Below, piece after piece: positions 1 through 8,424 of a stretch of DNA of 38,893 bases. Origin of the DNA: Myxococcales bacterium (GTDB taxonomy: Bacteria > Myxococcota_A > Polyangia > Polyangiales > Ga0077539); the NCBI GenBank assembly GCA_030652255.1, contig JAUSAZ010000070.1, forward strand, positions 1 through 38,893. Reading direction: 5' to 3'. The notes under the pieces were generated by a model that had not been told where the DNA came from, did not search any database, and was given only the letters and a program-made list of their open reading frames with translations. A program made the position numbers and the translations under genes. Numbering within the stretch: position 1 is the first letter of the stretch; every line of letters begins with the position of its first letter.

Positions 1-146
1 GCGCGCCTCGGCTGCCGCGGGGTGAAACCCTCGGCAGCCACGGGAAAGCCCGCGGCGGGCTGGTCACTGTGCCTGGACAGCGGACAGGCCGCTTGCGGCC
101 TTCACCATGGCTGCCGTGGGTTTCAACCCGCGGCAGCCGGGCGCGC
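1..146. repeat. Pair of inverted REP-like palindromes
   Basis: Positions 1-44 and 105-146 are near-perfect inverted copies of each other, with only a few mismatches in about 42 bases. Each arm is itself a hairpin: GGCTGCCG pairs with CGGCAGCC and an inner GGGT pairs with ACCC around a tiny loop. The spacer holds two more perfect hairpins, at 47-61 (AGCCCG/CGGGCT) and 86-101 (AGGCCGC/GCGGCCT). The element may extend left of the window. This resembles a REP/BIME-type intergenic repeat. That it is repeated genome-wide is inference, because no other copy lies in this window. The remaining bases up to 358 hold no gene I can support. Confidence 0.6.
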
Positions 147-358
147 GAAGGTGTGCGGGTAGCCCGGAGCCGCAGCCTGCAAGCGGTTCGCGCACGAAGA
201 GGGCAACGATGAGCATCATCCGATGGGGGTGAGGGCGCGCGGCAGCGCGGTGAGGGCGCCCGCGAACCCAGCGCACCTCAACCCGTCATTGCTCCTGCGA
301 CGCGGTACAAAGCCGCGCGATGGCCAAGGGGTCCGCGGCTGGTGTATGCCGAAGGACC

Positions 359-1531
359 ATGACGCTGCCCGCGACGCTGGCCGAGACGCTCGATCGCACC
401 CTCGACGCGGAGGCCCCGGCGCTGCGCGAGCTGGCGCTGAAGATCCACGCGCACCCCGAGCTGCGCTTCGAGGAGCACCGCGCCGCGGGGTGGATCTCCG
501 ACCTGCTCACGGCCCGCGGCCACGCCGTCGAGCGGCCGCTCGGGGGACTGCCCACGGCGCTGCGCGCGCGCGCGGGTCGGGCGGGCCCGCGGCTGGCGAT
601 CCTGGCGGAGTACGACGCGCTGCCGGAGATCGGCCACGCCTGCGGGCACAACCTCATCGCCGCGGGCGCCGTGGGGGCCTTCCTGGCCCTGGCGCCGGTG
701 GCCGAGGCGCAGGGCTTCACCGTCGACCTCGTGGGCACGCCCGCGGAGGAGGGCGGCGGCGGCAAGGCGCTGCTCCTCGACGCGGGGGTGTTCGCGGGGG
801 TCGACGCGGCGATGATGTTCCACCCCTTCGACCGCGACCTGGTGGCGCACGGCACGCTGGCCAACCTCTGGCTGGCGATGACCTTCTCGGGGCAGCCCGC
901 GCACGCCGCGGCGGCGCCCTGGGACGGCAGCAGCGCCCTCACGGCGTGCATCCAGACCTTCAACCTCGTCGACTCGCAGCGGGTGCACTTCCGCGACGGC
1001 GTGCGGGTGCACGGCTTCATCACCGACGGCGGCCAGGCCGTGAACATCATCCCCGAGCGGGCGTCGTGCGAGTTCTCGGTGCGCGCGAAGAGCCTCGACG
1101 AGCTGGCGCGGGTGCGGGCCATCGTCGAGCGCTGCGCCCTCGGGGCGGCGATGGCCGCTGGGGTCGAGGTGACCATCGCGCCGCGCAAGGGCTACCGCGA
1201 CCTGGTGACCAACCTCCCGCTGGCGCGCGCCTTCGCGCAGCACATGGCCGCGATGGGCCGCCCCGCGGCGGAGACCGACGAGCGCGTGGGCATGGGCAGC
1301 ACCGACATGGGCGACGTGTCGCACGCGGTGCCGGCCATCCACCCGTGGCTGGCGATCTGCGACGTGGGCGAGACCCTGTGCCACCAGCACGCCTTCGCGC
1401 GGGCGGCGTGCGCCGAGCGCGGCCTGGAGACGATGCTCACCGCGGCGCGGGCGATGGCGAAGACGGGCGGGGAGTTCCTGGTGGACGAGGCGCTGCGGGG
1501 CGCCGTGCGCGAGGCCTTCACGGGTCGGTAG
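359..1531 (+). CDS. M20-family amidohydrolase (AbgB-like)
   Basis: A cytoplasmic metal-dependent amidohydrolase of about 390 residues that should cleave an amide bond in an amino-acyl or aminobenzoyl-type conjugate; the substrate cannot be told from sequence. Visible M20 motifs in order are HAHPELRFEEH near the N-terminus, AEYDALPEIGHACGHN (metal ligands in the Asp/His region), GTPAEEGGGGK (catalytic and metal Glu pair), FHPF, and a C-terminal GSTDMGDVSH followed by HQHAF. The GSTDxGDVS signature is typical of the AbgB/M20D branch. I chose the ATG at 359 because AAGGA sits a few bases upstream; an in-frame ATG at 320 would add 13 unconserved-looking residues. The gene converges on the lipoprotein gene ending at 1554, with 22 bases between them. 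Family assignment is firm, specificity is open. Confidence 0.88.
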   Translation: MTLPATLAETLDRTLDAEAPALRELALKIHAHPELRFEEHRAAGWISDLLTARGHAVERPLGGLPTALRARAGRAGPRLAILAEYDALPEIGHACGHNLIAAGAVGAFLALAPVAEAQGFTVDLVGTPAEEGGGGKALLLDAGVFAGVDAAMMFHPFDRDLVAHGTLANLWLAMTFSGQPAHAAAAPWDGSSALTACIQTFNLVDSQRVHFRDGVRVHGFITDGGQAVNIIPERASCEFSVRAKSLDELARVRAIVERCALGAAMAAGVEVTIAPRKGYRDLVTNLPLARAFAQHMAAMGRPAAETDERVGMGSTDMGDVSHAVPAIHPWLAICDVGETLCHQHAFARAACAERGLETMLTAARAMAKTGGEFLVDEALRGAVREAFTGR

Positions 1532-1553
1532 CGGCCGCCGACCCGCCGTGCCG

Positions 1554-2984
1554 TCAGGGGAGCCCGGCGGGCTGGAGCGCCGTCGCGTAGTGGCAGCGCG
1601 GGGCGATGTCGTCGCGGACGACGCCCTCGGCCTCGGGGTACACGCAGCGCAGCGGCGAGGTGCACTCGCTGTTGTGCAGGCAGTTCTTGAACACGCAGAC
1701 GGCCTCGTTGTCGTTGCCCGGCGCGACGGGTCGGATGAGCGCGGCGTTGTCGGGGCAGTCGGTGCTCACCCCGAGGTTGAGGTAGCTGCCGCAGATGCCT
1801 TGCGTGGCATCGGTGCCGACGCGGAAGCACACCCCGCGGCACACCGGGCGGCCGGTGGCCATCACCTCGGAGGGGTCGCAGGGGTCACCGTCGAAGCGCA
1901 GCGTGAGGTTGACCGGGGTCGTCGAGCAGCGGCCCGTGCGGACGTTGCAGCGCATCAGGCCCGCGTCGCCCGAGCCGGCGCCCGCGCAGTGGGCGTCGGT
2001 CGCGCAGTGGGGGAAGCACCCGGGGCTGTCGACGGCGCTGGCCGACGGCGCGTAGAGCCAGAAGCCGGTGCACACCTGGCCCGCGCGGCAGCCGCCGGTG
2101 GCCTCGCTCGCCGCCGCGGGGTTGCACGCGCGGAGGCAGAAGCCCTGCCCCGCGGGGACGTCCGCGAAGGGGGGGTTGGCCACGCAGGTGCTCCCCGCGC
2201 CGCCGCACTGCTCCTGCTCCGAGGCCGTGTTTCCGGTGGCGCAGAAGCCCGAGCAGAACCCTCCCCCGGCGAGCGCCCGCGAGCACTGGAGCTCGCCCGA
2301 CGGTCCGCAGGTCTCGGTCGTGCACGCGCCGCTCGCGGCGATGCCCGTCGCCAGCGCCACGCAGGCGCCGCCGGTGCACGTCGTGCCCGAGGCGCAGGCC
2401 CGGCCGCACGCGCCGCAGTTGGCCGGGTCGCTGGCGACGCTGATGCAGCGGGCGCCGCAGAGCATCGTGCCGCCCGGGCAGGTGGGGGTGCCGCCCACGC
2501 ACTGGCTGGCCACGCAGTTCTGCCCGTCGCCGCAGCGCCGGTTGCACGCCCCGCAGTTGAACACGTCGCTGGTGATGTCGATGCAGCTCGCCCCGCAGGT
2601 CATACGCGGCGCGGCGCACTCGGAGGTCGAGCGGCAGGTGCCCCCGGAGCAGAACTGCCCCGACCCGCACTCGCTGCTGCACGCCCCGCAGTGCGCGATG
2701 TCGGTGCGCACGTCGACGCAGACGCCGTCGCAGAGCCGCCGCGGCGACGGGCAGCTCGGCCCGACGACCCCGGTGTCGACGGGCGTGACCCCCGTGTCGA
2801 CGGGCCCGACGACCCCGGTGTCCACCGGGGCGACGCCCGCGTCGACGAGCACGCCGGGGCCGTCCGCGGGGGAGCCGATGTCGGTCTCGGTGACGAGGGT
2901 GCCGCTGCCGCGCGCGCCGCAGCCGGAGGCGCCGAGGAGCGCGAGGGTCGTGCCTGCCAGGAAGGCCATTCCGCGAAAGCTCAT
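1554..2984 (-). CDS. Cys-rich surface lipoprotein with Stig1-like repeats
   Basis: A predicted lipoprotein of 476 residues. The N-terminus has a hydrophobic signal segment and a lipobox ending GASGC (Cys22). A low-complexity linker of repeated VDTGV/PVDTG units follows. Residues about 80-180 hold at least three Cys-rich repeats of the pattern CDGVCVD...HCGAC...CxxGxxC, resembling the Stig1-type repeats common in myxobacterial exported proteins. The rest is a larger Cys-rich domain with several more CxxG/CxxxC pairs, probably disulfide bonded outside the cytoplasm. The ATG at 2984 has GGAG 9 bases upstream; a TTG at 2999 is the only longer alternative. It lies 59 bases downstream of the gene ending at 3044 on the same strand, so it may share its transcript. 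Function unknown; a cell-surface structural or binding role is inference. Confidence 0.8.
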   Translation of the reverse strand: MSFRGMAFLAGTTLALLGASGCGARGSGTLVTETDIGSPADGPGVLVDAGVAPVDTGVVGPVDTGVTPVDTGVVGPSCPSPRRLCDGVCVDVRTDIAHCGACSSECGSGQFCSGGTCRSTSECAAPRMTCGASCIDITSDVFNCGACNRRCGDGQNCVASQCVGGTPTCPGGTMLCGARCISVASDPANCGACGRACASGTTCTGGACVALATGIAASGACTTETCGPSGELQCSRALAGGGFCSGFCATGNTASEQEQCGGAGSTCVANPPFADVPAGQGFCLRACNPAAASEATGGCRAGQVCTGFWLYAPSASAVDSPGCFPHCATDAHCAGAGSGDAGLMRCNVRTGRCSTTPVNLTLRFDGDPCDPSEVMATGRPVCRGVCFRVGTDATQGICGSYLNLGVSTDCPDNAALIRPVAPGNDNEAVCVFKNCLHNSECTSPLRCVYPEAEGVVRDDIAPRCHYATALQPAGLP

Positions 2985-3043
2985 GCGTAGTTTCTCCAAG
3001 CGAGCGCGCTAGGTATCAGAGAGACGCCGGGAGGGCCAATCGG

Positions 3044-4363
3044 TCACCCGCCGGGCGTCAGGGCGCCTCGGGGCGCTCCCAAGGGGAGCCGCAGGTAGCC
3101 CCGTCGCCAGGGGGCGCCTGGGGGCGGATACCATTCGAGCTCGATCCACGCGCGGTCGAGGCGGAGCTGATGGGGTGGCCCCGGCGACGCGGGCAGGAGC
3201 GCGATCGTCTGCCCGGCGACGACGAGGCGGGTCTCGCCCGAGGCAAGCGGAAGCGCGAGCACGAAGCCTCCGCCGGGCGCCGGGGCGGCCAGCACGCCGC
3301 GCTCGGGGTGCAGCACGGACGGCGACACGAGGCCCGCGAGCAGGTCGCTCGACCCCCCGGCGAGGGTCGCGGGGTGGTGGGTCCACGCGCGGGCGAAGCG
3401 CGGGCCGTGCACCACCGCGCAGAAGCGGCCGTCGTCGAGCTCGTACGGGCGCGCCGCGGCGCCGCGCTCCTCCAGGAGCCCGGTGTCCTCCAGGCGCCAC
3501 GTGACCACGGCGCCGTCGCGGCGCATCCGGCGCGGCGCGAAGGGCAGCGCGCGGTACGGCGGCGGGCCGGTCGCGACGCCCACCACCCCGGAGAGGGTGT
3601 CGCGGTCGTGCCACGAGAGGCTCCAGGCCTCGATGGGCGCGGCCCACCGGCAGGCCGTGCCGACGGGGTCGTCCGGGTGGAAGGTGTACGCGTGGGTCCA
3701 CGCGGCCTCGTCGAGGTCGCCCGGGCGCCAGGGCCGGGGCGCCCGGTCGCTCACGCCGCACACCACCGCGAGCTCCTCGCCGTCGGGCGACGGGGTGAGC
3801 CACGGCGTCAGCTCCGCCCCCGACGCCAGGCGCCGCAGCTCGGCCCCGTCGGCCGTCAGCATCGCCGCCAGGGCGCCCTCGTCGAGCACCGCGCGGACGG
3901 CCCCGCCGCGCAGGTCGACCCGCCACGCGATCGACTCCCCCGTGAGGGGCTCGAAGCCCTCCCGGTCGGGCGCGAGCGACAGCCAGCCGCCGCTGCAGAG
4001 GAGGGTCTGTCCGGGCGTCGCCGCGTCGATCCACCGCGCGCCGGGGGCCGCGACGGAGGCCGCGAGCCCGCCGTCGGGCAGCAGGTACACCCGCAGCACC
4101 TCGTCGTCGCCCAGCGCGCACAGGGTCTCCGCGTCCGTGAGCGCGGCCGACCGGACCCCCCACGGCGCGGGCACGAAGGTCACCACCCTGGCCTCGTCGA
4201 GGTCGACGATCCACGCCCCGCGCTCCCGCTCGTCGCCGGCCTCACCGCGCACCACCACCGCGAGCGTCGCGCCGTCGGGGGAGCGCAGCACCATGTCCGT
4301 CGGGCGCGGCCCGGAGACCACGACGAGCCCCGCGATGGATTCGACCTGAGGGCCGGCGCGCAT
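3044..4363 (-). CDS. Hypothetical beta-propeller-like protein
   Basis: A 439-residue protein with no signal peptide or membrane segment. It has repeated short beta-rich stretches of the type SPDGATLAVVV and SPDGEELAVVCG, the hallmark of PD40/WD40-like propeller blades, and alternating Trp/Asp-rich turns (WRVDLRGG, WSLSWHDRD, WRLEDTG). I read it as a degenerate cytoplasmic beta-propeller, probably a binding scaffold; no catalytic motif is visible. The ATG at 4363 has GAGGG about 11 bases upstream. It starts 25 bases after the histidine kinase gene on the same strand, so the two are likely co-transcribed and the propeller may act with that signalling protein. The family is not recognised with certainty. 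Confidence 0.72.
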   Translation of the reverse strand: MRAGPQVESIAGLVVVSGPRPTDMVLRSPDGATLAVVVRGEAGDERERGAWIVDLDEARVVTFVPAPWGVRSAALTDAETLCALGDDEVLRVYLLPDGGLAASVAAPGARWIDAATPGQTLLCSGGWLSLAPDREGFEPLTGESIAWRVDLRGGAVRAVLDEGALAAMLTADGAELRRLASGAELTPWLTPSPDGEELAVVCGVSDRAPRPWRPGDLDEAAWTHAYTFHPDDPVGTACRWAAPIEAWSLSWHDRDTLSGVVGVATGPPPYRALPFAPRRMRRDGAVVTWRLEDTGLLEERGAAARPYELDDGRFCAVVHGPRFARAWTHHPATLAGGSSDLLAGLVSPSVLHPERGVLAAPAPGGGFVLALPLASGETRLVVAGQTIALLPASPGPPHQLRLDRAWIELEWYPPPGAPWRRGYLRLPLGAPRGALTPGG

Positions 4364-4388
4364 CGCGACGACGGTCCCTCCCCCGGGC

Positions 4389-5600
4389 TCAGCGCTCCTG
4401 CAGGGCGACCGCGAGCGAGCGCACCACGTCGTCGAGCAGGAAGGGCTTGCGCACCACGATGCCCCGCGCCGCGCTCGGCACGTGGTCGACGGAGGGCGCG
4501 CCGGTCATGAGCACGCGGCCCACCCGCGGCGCGATGAGCGCCATCTCCAGCAGGAACGACCCCCCCGAGGCGTTCTCCCCGAGGGTCTCGTCGACCAGCG
4601 CCACGTCGACCTCGCCGCGGGCCAGCAGCCGCCGCGCGTCGTCGATCTCCGTGGTCACCATCACCCGCGCGCCCCGGAGCGAGAGGGCCACCTCCAGCAG
4701 CTCGCGGATGGCCGGGTCGTCGTCGATGACCAGCACCCGCACCCCCGGCCGCAGCCGCGCCTCGGTGCCCTGCACCGACAGCGGGAGCATCATCTCGCTG
4801 TCGGTGCGCGGCCGGCGCAGGGACAGCACCATCGCCGCCCCGCGGCCCGGGCTCGCGTCGACGTCGAGCTGCGCGCCCATCGCCTCGCTGAGCGCGCGCG
4901 ACACCGCCAGCCCGAGGCCCCGCACCGCGGCGGTGAGCGGCGCCTCGGTGGGCCGCGTGGTGAAGTAGGGGTCGAAGATGCGCGCCCGGGTCGACGGGTC
5001 GATGCCCACGCCGTCGTCGCGCACCACCACCGCGACACGCCCGCCGGCGGGCTGCACCGAGAGCTCGATGGTGCCCGCCTCGGCGCCGCGCTGCCGCGCC
5101 GACTGGATGGCGTGCGTGGCGTTGATGATGAGGTTGGTGAGCACCTGCTCGACGCGCTCGGGGTCGCCCTGCGCCTCGACGGGCCCCTCGGGGAGCGTCG
5201 CGCGGAGGGTCACCTGGGCGGCGGCGCAGCGGGCGTCGAGGAGGTCGCGCACCGTGGCCACCACGGCGCCGAGGTCGAAGCGCTCGTCGCGCACGCCGAA
5301 GGAGGCCACCGGGTCGACCAGCGAGGCCACCAGCGCCCCGGCCCGGGCCACGCCGCGGTGCACGATGGGCAGCGCCCGGTCGAGCAGCGCCTCGCTGCGG
5401 TCGGACTGCGCCAGCTCGACCCAGCCCAGCACGCTCGTGAGGACGTTCTGGATCTCGTGCACGGCCGCGCCGATGGCCACCCGGTCGCCGGGCAGGAGGT
5501 TGCTCACGGACGAGTGCAGCGTGGCGCGCGTCAGCCCCGGCGACACCGTCGTGGGGCGGGTGTCGAGGGGCGGCAGCACGGTGGGTTCGTGTTCGCTCAC
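4389..5600 (-). CDS. Hybrid histidine kinase with C-terminal receiver
   Basis: A soluble two-component protein of about 403 residues. A short unstructured N-terminus leads to a dimerisation/phosphotransfer segment with His48 in VHEIQN. The ATPase domain follows: N-box NLIINATHAI (near 157-165), G1 DDGVGI (195-200), G2 GLGLAVS (228-234). From about 288 there is a receiver domain with the acidic pair near 293-295, phospho-acceptor Asp337 (LVDETL), Thr366 (MTGAP) and Lys385 (RKPF). There is no transmembrane or PAS sensor region, so its input must come from a partner. I favour the GTG at 5600; a TTG at 5636 would add 12 residues. The gene is 55 bases downstream of the pseudouridine synthase and directly upstream of the propeller gene. 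The phosphorelay output is not visible here. Confidence 0.87.
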   Translation of the reverse strand: MSEHEPTVLPPLDTRPTTVSPGLTRATLHSSVSNLLPGDRVAIGAAVHEIQNVLTSVLGWVELAQSDRSEALLDRALPIVHRGVARAGALVASLVDPVASFGVRDERFDLGAVVATVRDLLDARCAAAQVTLRATLPEGPVEAQGDPERVEQVLTNLIINATHAIQSARQRGAEAGTIELSVQPAGGRVAVVVRDDGVGIDPSTRARIFDPYFTTRPTEAPLTAAVRGLGLAVSRALSEAMGAQLDVDASPGRGAAMVLSLRRPRTDSEMMLPLSVQGTEARLRPGVRVLVIDDDPAIRELLEVALSLRGARVMVTTEIDDARRLLARGEVDVALVDETLGENASGGSFLLEMALIAPRVGRVLMTGAPSVDHVPSAARGIVVRKPFLLDDVVRSLAVALQER

Positions 5601-5655
5601 GGCGGGATCATCTCGGAGGGTGTGGCGGACGGTCAAAGCTCTAACCCCGCGTGCG

Positions 5656-6609
5656 TCACGCCTGGCGCAGCCGGTGGATCACCCCGGCGATGTCGTCGGG
5701 CAGGGGGGAGACGACCCGCGTCGGGGCGCCGGTGCGCGGGTGCGGGAAATGGATCTCGCTGGCGTGCAGGCAGTGCCGCGCGAGCCCCTGGGCGACGTCC
5801 GCCGGGAGCGCGGGCCCGCGGTAGAGCGCGTCGCCCACGAGCGGGTGACCGATGGCCGCGAGGTGCGCGCGCACCTGGTGGCGAAACGCGCGGGTGAGCG
5901 ACACCTCCAGCAGCGTGAACTCGCCGACCTCCTTGGCCACGCGCCAGCGCGTCGTGGCGGGGTGGGCCTTCACGCCCGCCCGCAGGCGCACGTGCTCGGT
6001 GACGGCCTCGACGCGCTTCGGGTCCTTGCGGTGCGGGATGAGCGGCAGCTCGACCACCCCTTCGCCCGCGAGGCGCCCCTCGACCAGCGCCAGGTAGCGC
6101 TTCTCGAGCTTCTCCGCCGCGGTGGCCGCGCGCAGCTCCTCGAAGGCCTCGGTGTTGCGCGCCGCCAGCAGCAGCCCGCTGGTGTCGGTGTCGAGCCGGT
6201 GCAGCAGCCCGGGCTCGCGCTGGTGGAAGCCCACCCCGGCCATCTCGGGGAAGCGCGCGACGAGGGCGTTGGCCAGCGTGCCGGTCTCCTCCGGGCGCAG
6301 CGGGTGCGTGGGCATCCCCGCGGGCTTCTCGACCACCACCACGTCGGCGTCCTCGTGGCGGATGAGCAGGCTCACCTCGGGCGTGGCGACGGGGGGGAAG
6401 TCCTGCGGCGGGAGCTCGCCCGTCACCTCGACCACGTTGCCCTCCACCAGGGCTTCGCCCTTGCGCACGCGGTGCCCGTCGACGCGCACCTGCCCCGCCT
6501 CGAGGATGGCCTTCGCCCGGGCGCGGGAGAGGCCCGGGGTGACGTCCACCAGGAAGCGATCGAGGCGCTGCCCCGCCTGCGCGGCGGAGACCGTGTGCTG
6601 TGTTGTCAT
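5656..6609 (-). CDS. RluA-family RNA pseudouridine synthase
   Basis: Converts specific uridines to pseudouridine, most likely in rRNA. At 317 residues it has the usual RluC/RluD length and layout: an S4 RNA-binding domain (about 12-58), then the catalytic domain with HRLDTDTSG at 138-146, in which Asp140 is the nucleophile. Further family signatures are EKPAGMPTHP and RAFRHQVRAHLA near the C-terminus. The start is the ATG at 6609. An open frame continues far upstream, but only as the antisense shadow of the kinase gene. It is divergent from the kinase gene at 6811. Which rRNA position it modifies (RluD-like or RluC-like) cannot be decided by eye, so no symbol is given. Confidence 0.93.
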   Translation of the reverse strand: MTTQHTVSAAQAGQRLDRFLVDVTPGLSRARAKAILEAGQVRVDGHRVRKGEALVEGNVVEVTGELPPQDFPPVATPEVSLLIRHEDADVVVVEKPAGMPTHPLRPEETGTLANALVARFPEMAGVGFHQREPGLLHRLDTDTSGLLLAARNTEAFEELRAATAAEKLEKRYLALVEGRLAGEGVVELPLIPHRKDPKRVEAVTEHVRLRAGVKAHPATTRWRVAKEVGEFTLLEVSLTRAFRHQVRAHLAAIGHPLVGDALYRGPALPADVAQGLARHCLHASEIHFPHPRTGAPTRVVSPLPDDIAGVIHRLRQA

Positions 6610-6773
6610 GGCGTTCGGCGCGGCGGATACCACACCCCCGCGGGCTTGTCGTGACACCCCCCGCCATGGCGATGACCTACAGACGGGGGACGAGCGCCCC
6701 CGAGAGGCACCGGACATCGTGGCCACACTGCCCGGCCGCACGGGCGCGCCTTTCCTGAATTGCTCCAGGCTCG

Positions 6774-6798
6774 ACGAACGTTGTAGTGCGTTGTTCGT
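6774..6798. promoter_or_regulatory. Inverted repeat upstream of the kinase gene
   Basis: ACGAAC at 6774-6779 is repeated in inverted form as GTTCGT at 6793-6798, with GTTGT direct repeats in the 13-base spacer. It lies 12 bases before the kinase start codon, in the 200-base divergent region. The position suggests an operator or a 5'-UTR hairpin; no regulator is known and the six-base arms could be chance. Confidence 0.25.
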
Positions 6799-6810
6799 GA
6801 GAGGGTGCTG

Positions 6811-8421
6811 ATGTCGGTCTGCGCGGTCTGCAAGAATGAGCTCGACGCCGAGACGGGCGAGTGCTTCGACTGCGGTCGGACGCAGAACCTCTCCGTGCGC
6901 CCCGACCCCTTCCTGGGCCGCGCGGTGGGCAACCTGGTGCTGGTCTACAAGATCGGCGAGGGGGCGATGGGCTCGGTCTACCGGGCGGGGCACCGCACCC
7001 TCAAGACCGCGTACGCGGTGAAGATCCTCCAGGCGGACTTCAGCGACGACGAGACCGTGGCCGAGCGCTTCCGCCGCGAGGCGCTCGCGTGCAGCCGGCT
7101 CCAGCACGAGAACGTGGTGTACGTCACCGACTTCGGCGTCGACCCGACGCTGGGGCTCTACCTGGTGATGGAGTTCGTCGACGGCCCCTCGCTGGGCCAG
7201 ATGCTGCGCCACGGGGCGCTCGCGCCGGGGCGCGTGGGGCGCATCGTCGAGCAGGTGTGCGACGCCATGTCGGCCGCGCACCGGCTCGACATCGTCCACC
7301 GCGACCTGAAGCCCGACAACATCCTGGTGTACCGCGACCCCGCGCGGCGCGACTTCGTGAAGGTGGTGGACTTCGGCATCGCGCGCATCCGCATGGCCGA
7401 CGCCAGCGAGGAGCTCACGGCCTCGGGCACCACCGTGGGGACGATCCAGTACATGGCCCCCGAGCAGCTGCTCAACCGCCCCGGCGCGGTGGGCGCCTGG
7501 AGCGACGTGTACGCCCTCGGGGTGATCGTCTACGAGATGCTCACCGGGTCGCGGCCCTTCGCGGCGAGCTCCATGCTCGAGCTCGCGGTGAAGCACGCGA
7601 CGGTGACCCCGCCGCTGGTGTCGGAGTCCAGGCCCGAGCTGGCCGGCTCGCAGCTGGAGGCGCTGGTCACCGCCATGCTGGCGAAGGAGCCCGCCGACCG
7701 GCCGGCGTCGATGGAGGCCGTGCGCGCGGCCATGACCGCGGCGGTCGAGGAGCTGGTCGCGTGGGGGGTGCCCGGGGCGGCGTACCCGTCGGCGCCGCGG
7801 GTGCCGTCGCGGCCCTCGATGCCCGCGATGGGCTACGAGAGCGACGCGCCGCCGCGGATGGGGTCGCGGCCCTCGATGCAGTCGATGCCGGTGATCTCGA
7901 CGACGCCGAGCGCGCACTCGCTGCGGGTGCGCTCGATGCTCCAGCGCATCCGCGAGGAGGCGCAGGACTCCGCGGTGGCCACGCTGCTGGCTGCCCTGCC
8001 GGGCGTCGACGGGATGAGCGGCGACGCGCTCACGATGGCGCTCTGGGGGGTGCTCCAGCAGGAGGTGCTCGACGCGCCCATCGGGTCGGCGCGGCTGGCG
8101 CAGACCTGCGAGCACCTCGGGATGCTCATCGGCGCGGTGCTGGAGAGCCAGGACAGCGCCGAGGCGACGGAGCCCTCGGAGTCGCAGCGGCGGGTGTTCC
8201 GGGCGGTGCGCAACGTGCTGTCGCTGGCCGACAAGGAGCGCCGGGCGCAGGTGATCGAGGCGCTGCGGCCGTGGTCGACGCACCCGCTCTTCCCCGACGA
8301 CATCGTGCCGAGGGAAGACCGGCGCAGCCTGATGGAGAAGCTGAGCGCGCCGCTGAGCGGCGAGTCGATCCGGTCGCTGCTCACGCACCGGATCGAGCTG
8401 TTCGGGGGGAAGAAGGACTGA
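6811..8421 (+). CDS. Ser/Thr protein kinase with N-terminal zinc ribbon
   Basis: A cytoplasmic Hanks-type kinase of 536 residues. Residues 4-21 form a CxxC...CxxC zinc ribbon, an unusual N-terminal addition. The kinase domain runs from about 42 to 310: Gly loop GEGAMG (49-54), Lys71 in AVKIL, catalytic HRDLKPDN (Asp165), DFG (187-189) and APE (216-218), so it should be active. A Ser/Pro-rich linker with repeated RPSM units follows, then a mainly helical C-terminal domain of about 170 residues that I do not recognise. No membrane segment is evident. The ATG at 6811 has GAGAGGG 5 bases upstream; a GTG at 6805 would add two residues. Its stop is only 3 bases from the convergent lipoprotein gene, and the junction ACTGA-CGG-TCAGT is palindromic. 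Confidence 0.92.
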   Translation: MSVCAVCKNELDAETGECFDCGRTQNLSVRPDPFLGRAVGNLVLVYKIGEGAMGSVYRAGHRTLKTAYAVKILQADFSDDETVAERFRREALACSRLQHENVVYVTDFGVDPTLGLYLVMEFVDGPSLGQMLRHGALAPGRVGRIVEQVCDAMSAAHRLDIVHRDLKPDNILVYRDPARRDFVKVVDFGIARIRMADASEELTASGTTVGTIQYMAPEQLLNRPGAVGAWSDVYALGVIVYEMLTGSRPFAASSMLELAVKHATVTPPLVSESRPELAGSQLEALVTAMLAKEPADRPASMEAVRAAMTAAVEELVAWGVPGAAYPSAPRVPSRPSMPAMGYESDAPPRMGSRPSMQSMPVISTTPSAHSLRVRSMLQRIREEAQDSAVATLLAALPGVDGMSGDALTMALWGVLQQEVLDAPIGSARLAQTCEHLGMLIGAVLESQDSAEATEPSESQRRVFRAVRNVLSLADKERRAQVIEALRPWSTHPLFPDDIVPREDRRSLMEKLSAPLSGESIRSLLTHRIELFGGKKD

Positions 8422-8424
8422 CGG

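Noticed and set aside
154..358. A short gene upstream of the amidohydrolase
   Set aside because: Only tiny frames without credible ribosome sites or protein-like composition are present.
6610..8388. Upstream extension of the pseudouridine synthase frame on the minus strand
   Set aside because: It is antisense to the Ser/Thr kinase, rich in His/Arg, and not part of any S4/RluA protein.
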